The notes under the pieces are model-generated. The model saw nothing but the letters and a program-made list of their open reading frames with translations, did no database searches and was not told the DNA's origin. Position numbers and translations under genes: made by a program. Positions 33,872-35,757 of a stretch of 35,757 nt of DNA are shown one piece after another (positions within the stretch are counted from its first letter, which is position 1; every line of letters starts with the position of its first letter). Source of the DNA: Gemmatimonadota bacterium (GTDB lineage: Bacteria; Gemmatimonadota; Gemmatimonadetes; Gemmatimonadales; Gemmatimonadaceae); contig JANYHJ010000120.1 of the NCBI GenBank assembly GCA_025359135.1, forward strand, positions 1 through 35,757. The letters run 5' to 3'.

Positions 33872-35757
33872 ATGCGCCGTCACATCGGTCTCGCCTTCGC
33901 CCTCGTCGTCACGGCCTCACCGCTCGCGGCGCAGGTGCCCGACCCGATGGGGCTCACGCGCCTCAAGGAGTTCCAGGCGCTGCGCTCGAGCAGCAACAAC
34001 GCCGATCCCGAGAGCAACGACGACTCGAAGCGTCCGATTCCCGGTGAGACCGTCACGCTGCTCGACGTGAAGGGGCCCGGCGTCGTGAGTCACATGTGGA
34101 TCACGGTGGCGGGCAACGAGTACGCGTGGCCGCGGCTGCTGCGCCTTCGCGTCTACTACGACGGCAGCACCACTCCAAGCGTGGATGCGCCGATCGGGGA
34201 CTTCTTCGGCGTGGGTCACGGCATGGAGCGCGAGCTCAACTCGCTCGCGATCCGCAACTCGTCGAGCGGACGTTCGCGCAACAGCTACTGGCCCATGCCG
34301 TTCGCCAGGTCGGTGAAGGTCACGATCACCAACGAAGGGCGTCGCCGGCTCTACAACCTCTACTACCACGTCGACTGGCAGAAGCTCAAGTCGCTCCCGA
34401 AGAACACGGCGTACTTCCACGCCCGCTACAAGCAGGCGCTCCCCACGCCATTGGGCGCGCCCTACGACATCCTCCGCGTCAAGGGGCGCGGCCACTTCGT
34501 GGGCACGGTGTTCAGCGTGGTGCAGGCACAGCCCGGCTGGTTCGGTGAGGGCGACGACCTCTTCTATATAGACGGGGCCAAGCGCCCGCAGATCGAGGGC
34601 ACGGGCACCGAGGACTACTTCAACGATGCGTGGTCGCTGCGCGTGGCCGACGGGCCGTATGCGGGCGTGACCGTCGCCGAAGGCACGGACCTCGGCTCGC
34701 GCATGACGGCGTATCGCTGGCACCTCGCCGATCCGGTGCCGTTCACGACGGAACTGCGCTTCGCCATCGAGCACGTGGGTTGGACCTTCAACTCCGACGG
34801 TTCCGCGCGTTCGGCGAGTGAGGAGCGGAAGGATCTCTTCAGCACCGTCGCCTTCTGGTACCAGCAAGGCATCGCGCGCGACCAGAGCGAGCCGCCGTAC
34901 GGCGCCGCGCGGTTGCCGCACGGCAACGCGCGCCAGATCGAGGTCGAGCGCGACATCGCGCACGTGACCACCAGCAACGGCACCGCGAGCGTGCAGAAGG
35001 AAGTGTTCTGGGGCAAGGACCTGCTCTTTCTCGAGGCCAAGGCGCCCGGCGCGCGCATGGACATTCCCTTCTCCATCGATGCGGCCGGCCGCTACGAACT
35101 CGTCGCGCAGGTGGGCGCGGCGCCCGACTACGGCATCTACCAGGTGCTTGTCGACGGCAAGCCGGTGAGCGCGAGCCCGGGCATCGAGACCGAGCCCGGC
35201 GCCAACATCGGCGCCGGGGCAGTGATCGACGGCTACTACCGCGAGGTCTTCGTGGGCGAGGACCGGTTGATCACGTGGGCGCAGCTTGCCGCGGGTGCGC
35301 ACACGGTGAGTTTCGTCTGCATGGGCCAGAACGCGCAAAGCAGCGGCTACAACCTTGGAGTCGACGGCCTCGTGATTGCCCGCGTGGCCGACGGCAGCGG
35401 CAACACGGTCACGCACGATTCGGCCACCAGCACCAATCCCGCCGACCGGCTGCGGCGCATCGGGGCGCTCGGTCCCGCGGCTGCATCGCAGATGGCGACA
35501 CTCAAGAGCGCGCTCACGAATTCGAGCTCCGACGAACGCGAAGCCGCGCTCTGGGCCTTCACGCAGCTGCGCACAGCGGCGGCCCCCGCGATCCCCGCGC
35601 TCACCCAGGCGCTCCGCGATGACAGCCACGTGGCGCGCGGTCTCGCGGCGCTCGCGTTACGCGACGCCGGCCCGCTTCCCGACGCCACCCTCGACGCGCT
35701 CATGCGCGTGGTCGACACCGACGGTGATGACGATGGCGTGCGCATGATGGCCGCCAA
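33872..35757 (+). CDS. Secreted DUF2961 protein, GH172-like (3' end outside window)
   Basis: About 628 codons are seen with no stop. The signal peptide is MRRHIGLAFALVVTASPLAA followed by Q. The DUF2961 hallmark is IEGTGTEDYFNDAWS with Glu and Asp residues, and earlier GPGVVSHMWITVAG and GDFFGVGHG. This family now includes GH172 enzymes acting on difructose anhydrides and D-arabinan. After it comes a beta-sandwich or carbohydrate-binding-like region (GRYELVAQVGAAPDYGIY). From about residue 525 HEAT-like helical repeats appear (DEREAALWAFTQLRTAAAPA, then LAALALRDAGPLP). Start ATG 33872 has no strong Shine-Dalgarno. It lies 65 bp after the EamA gene and may be a separate unit. Confidence 0.85.
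   Translation, partial: MRRHIGLAFALVVTASPLAAQVPDPMGLTRLKEFQALRSSSNNADPESNDDSKRPIPGETVTLLDVKGPGVVSHMWITVAGNEYAWPRLLRLRVYYDGSTTPSVDAPIGDFFGVGHGMERELNSLAIRNSSSGRSRNSYWPMPFARSVKVTITNEGRRRLYNLYYHVDWQKLKSLPKNTAYFHARYKQALPTPLGAPYDILRVKGRGHFVGTVFSVVQAQPGWFGEGDDLFYIDGAKRPQIEGTGTEDYFNDAWSLRVADGPYAGVTVAEGTDLGSRMTAYRWHLADPVPFTTELRFAIEHVGWTFNSDGSARSASEERKDLFSTVAFWYQQGIARDQSEPPYGAARLPHGNARQIEVERDIAHVTTSNGTASVQKEVFWGKDLLFLEAKAPGARMDIPFSIDAAGRYELVAQVGAAPDYGIYQVLVDGKPVSASPGIETEPGANIGAGAVIDGYYREVFVGEDRLITWAQLAAGAHTVSFVCMGQNAQSSGYNLGVDGLVIARVADGSGNTVTHDSATSTNPADRLRRIGALGPAAASQMATLKSALTNSSSDEREAALWAFTQLRTAAAPAIPALTQALRDDSHVARGLAALALRDAGPLPDATLDALMRVVDTDGDDDGVRMMAA

Overview
This is a GC-rich (roughly two-thirds G+C by eye) stretch of bacterial chromosome. 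Genes are densely packed, with many 4-base ATGA/GTGA overlaps and frequent GTG starts. A PorX-type regulator, several outer-membrane proteins and lipoproteins, and the order of the housekeeping genes suggest a Gram-negative of the FCB side of the tree. Gemmatimonadota is my best guess, but that is inference; no rRNA or marker alignment was possible. I see no tRNA, rRNA, CRISPR array, transposase or prophage.

Layout. 1-5168 (minus strand): the start of a secreted DUF3558-like protein (cut by the window), a class V aminotransferase, an MsbA-like ABC exporter, and a PorX-type response regulator fused to a PglZ phosphoesterase domain. 5255-8983 (plus): a small unknown protein, a DnaB-C/RecA-like ATPase, a CsgG-like TPR lipoprotein and an outer-membrane barrel. 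9123-12162 (plus): yebC-ruvC-ruvA and a class I aminotransferase. 12261-14701 (minus): a coupled lipoprotein and outer-membrane protein. 14916-26410 (plus): a long housekeeping run ruvB-queA-tgt-yajC-def-fmt-tenI-thiS-thiG-rsmB-(PASTA protein)-rpe-tlpA-tsaD. It covers Holliday junction resolution, queuosine modification of tRNA, protein secretion, N-formylmethionine handling, thiazole synthesis, rRNA methylation and t6A modification. 26508-28634: an accessory pocket with a membrane protein coupled to a DUF900 hydrolase, and a HigB/HigA-type toxin-antitoxin pair. 28899-29759: lgt. 29805-33806: a MocR/PdxR-type regulator divergent from a cupin-AhpD-like-DoxX-EamA operon, with a readable promoter and operator between them. 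33872-end: a secreted DUF2961 (GH172-like) protein, cut by the window.

Three points stand out. First, several genes that lack a Shine-Dalgarno sequence have a TANNNT hexamer 6-7 nt before the ATG, which suggests leaderless transcription. Second, a dispersed palindromic repeat (core CCTGAGCGCAGCGAAGGAC) occurs at three loci: as a convergent-gene hairpin, as a half copy before tgt, and in frame inside fmt. Third, a kinase-less PASTA protein sits between rsmB and rpe, where Firmicutes carry the PASTA kinase.
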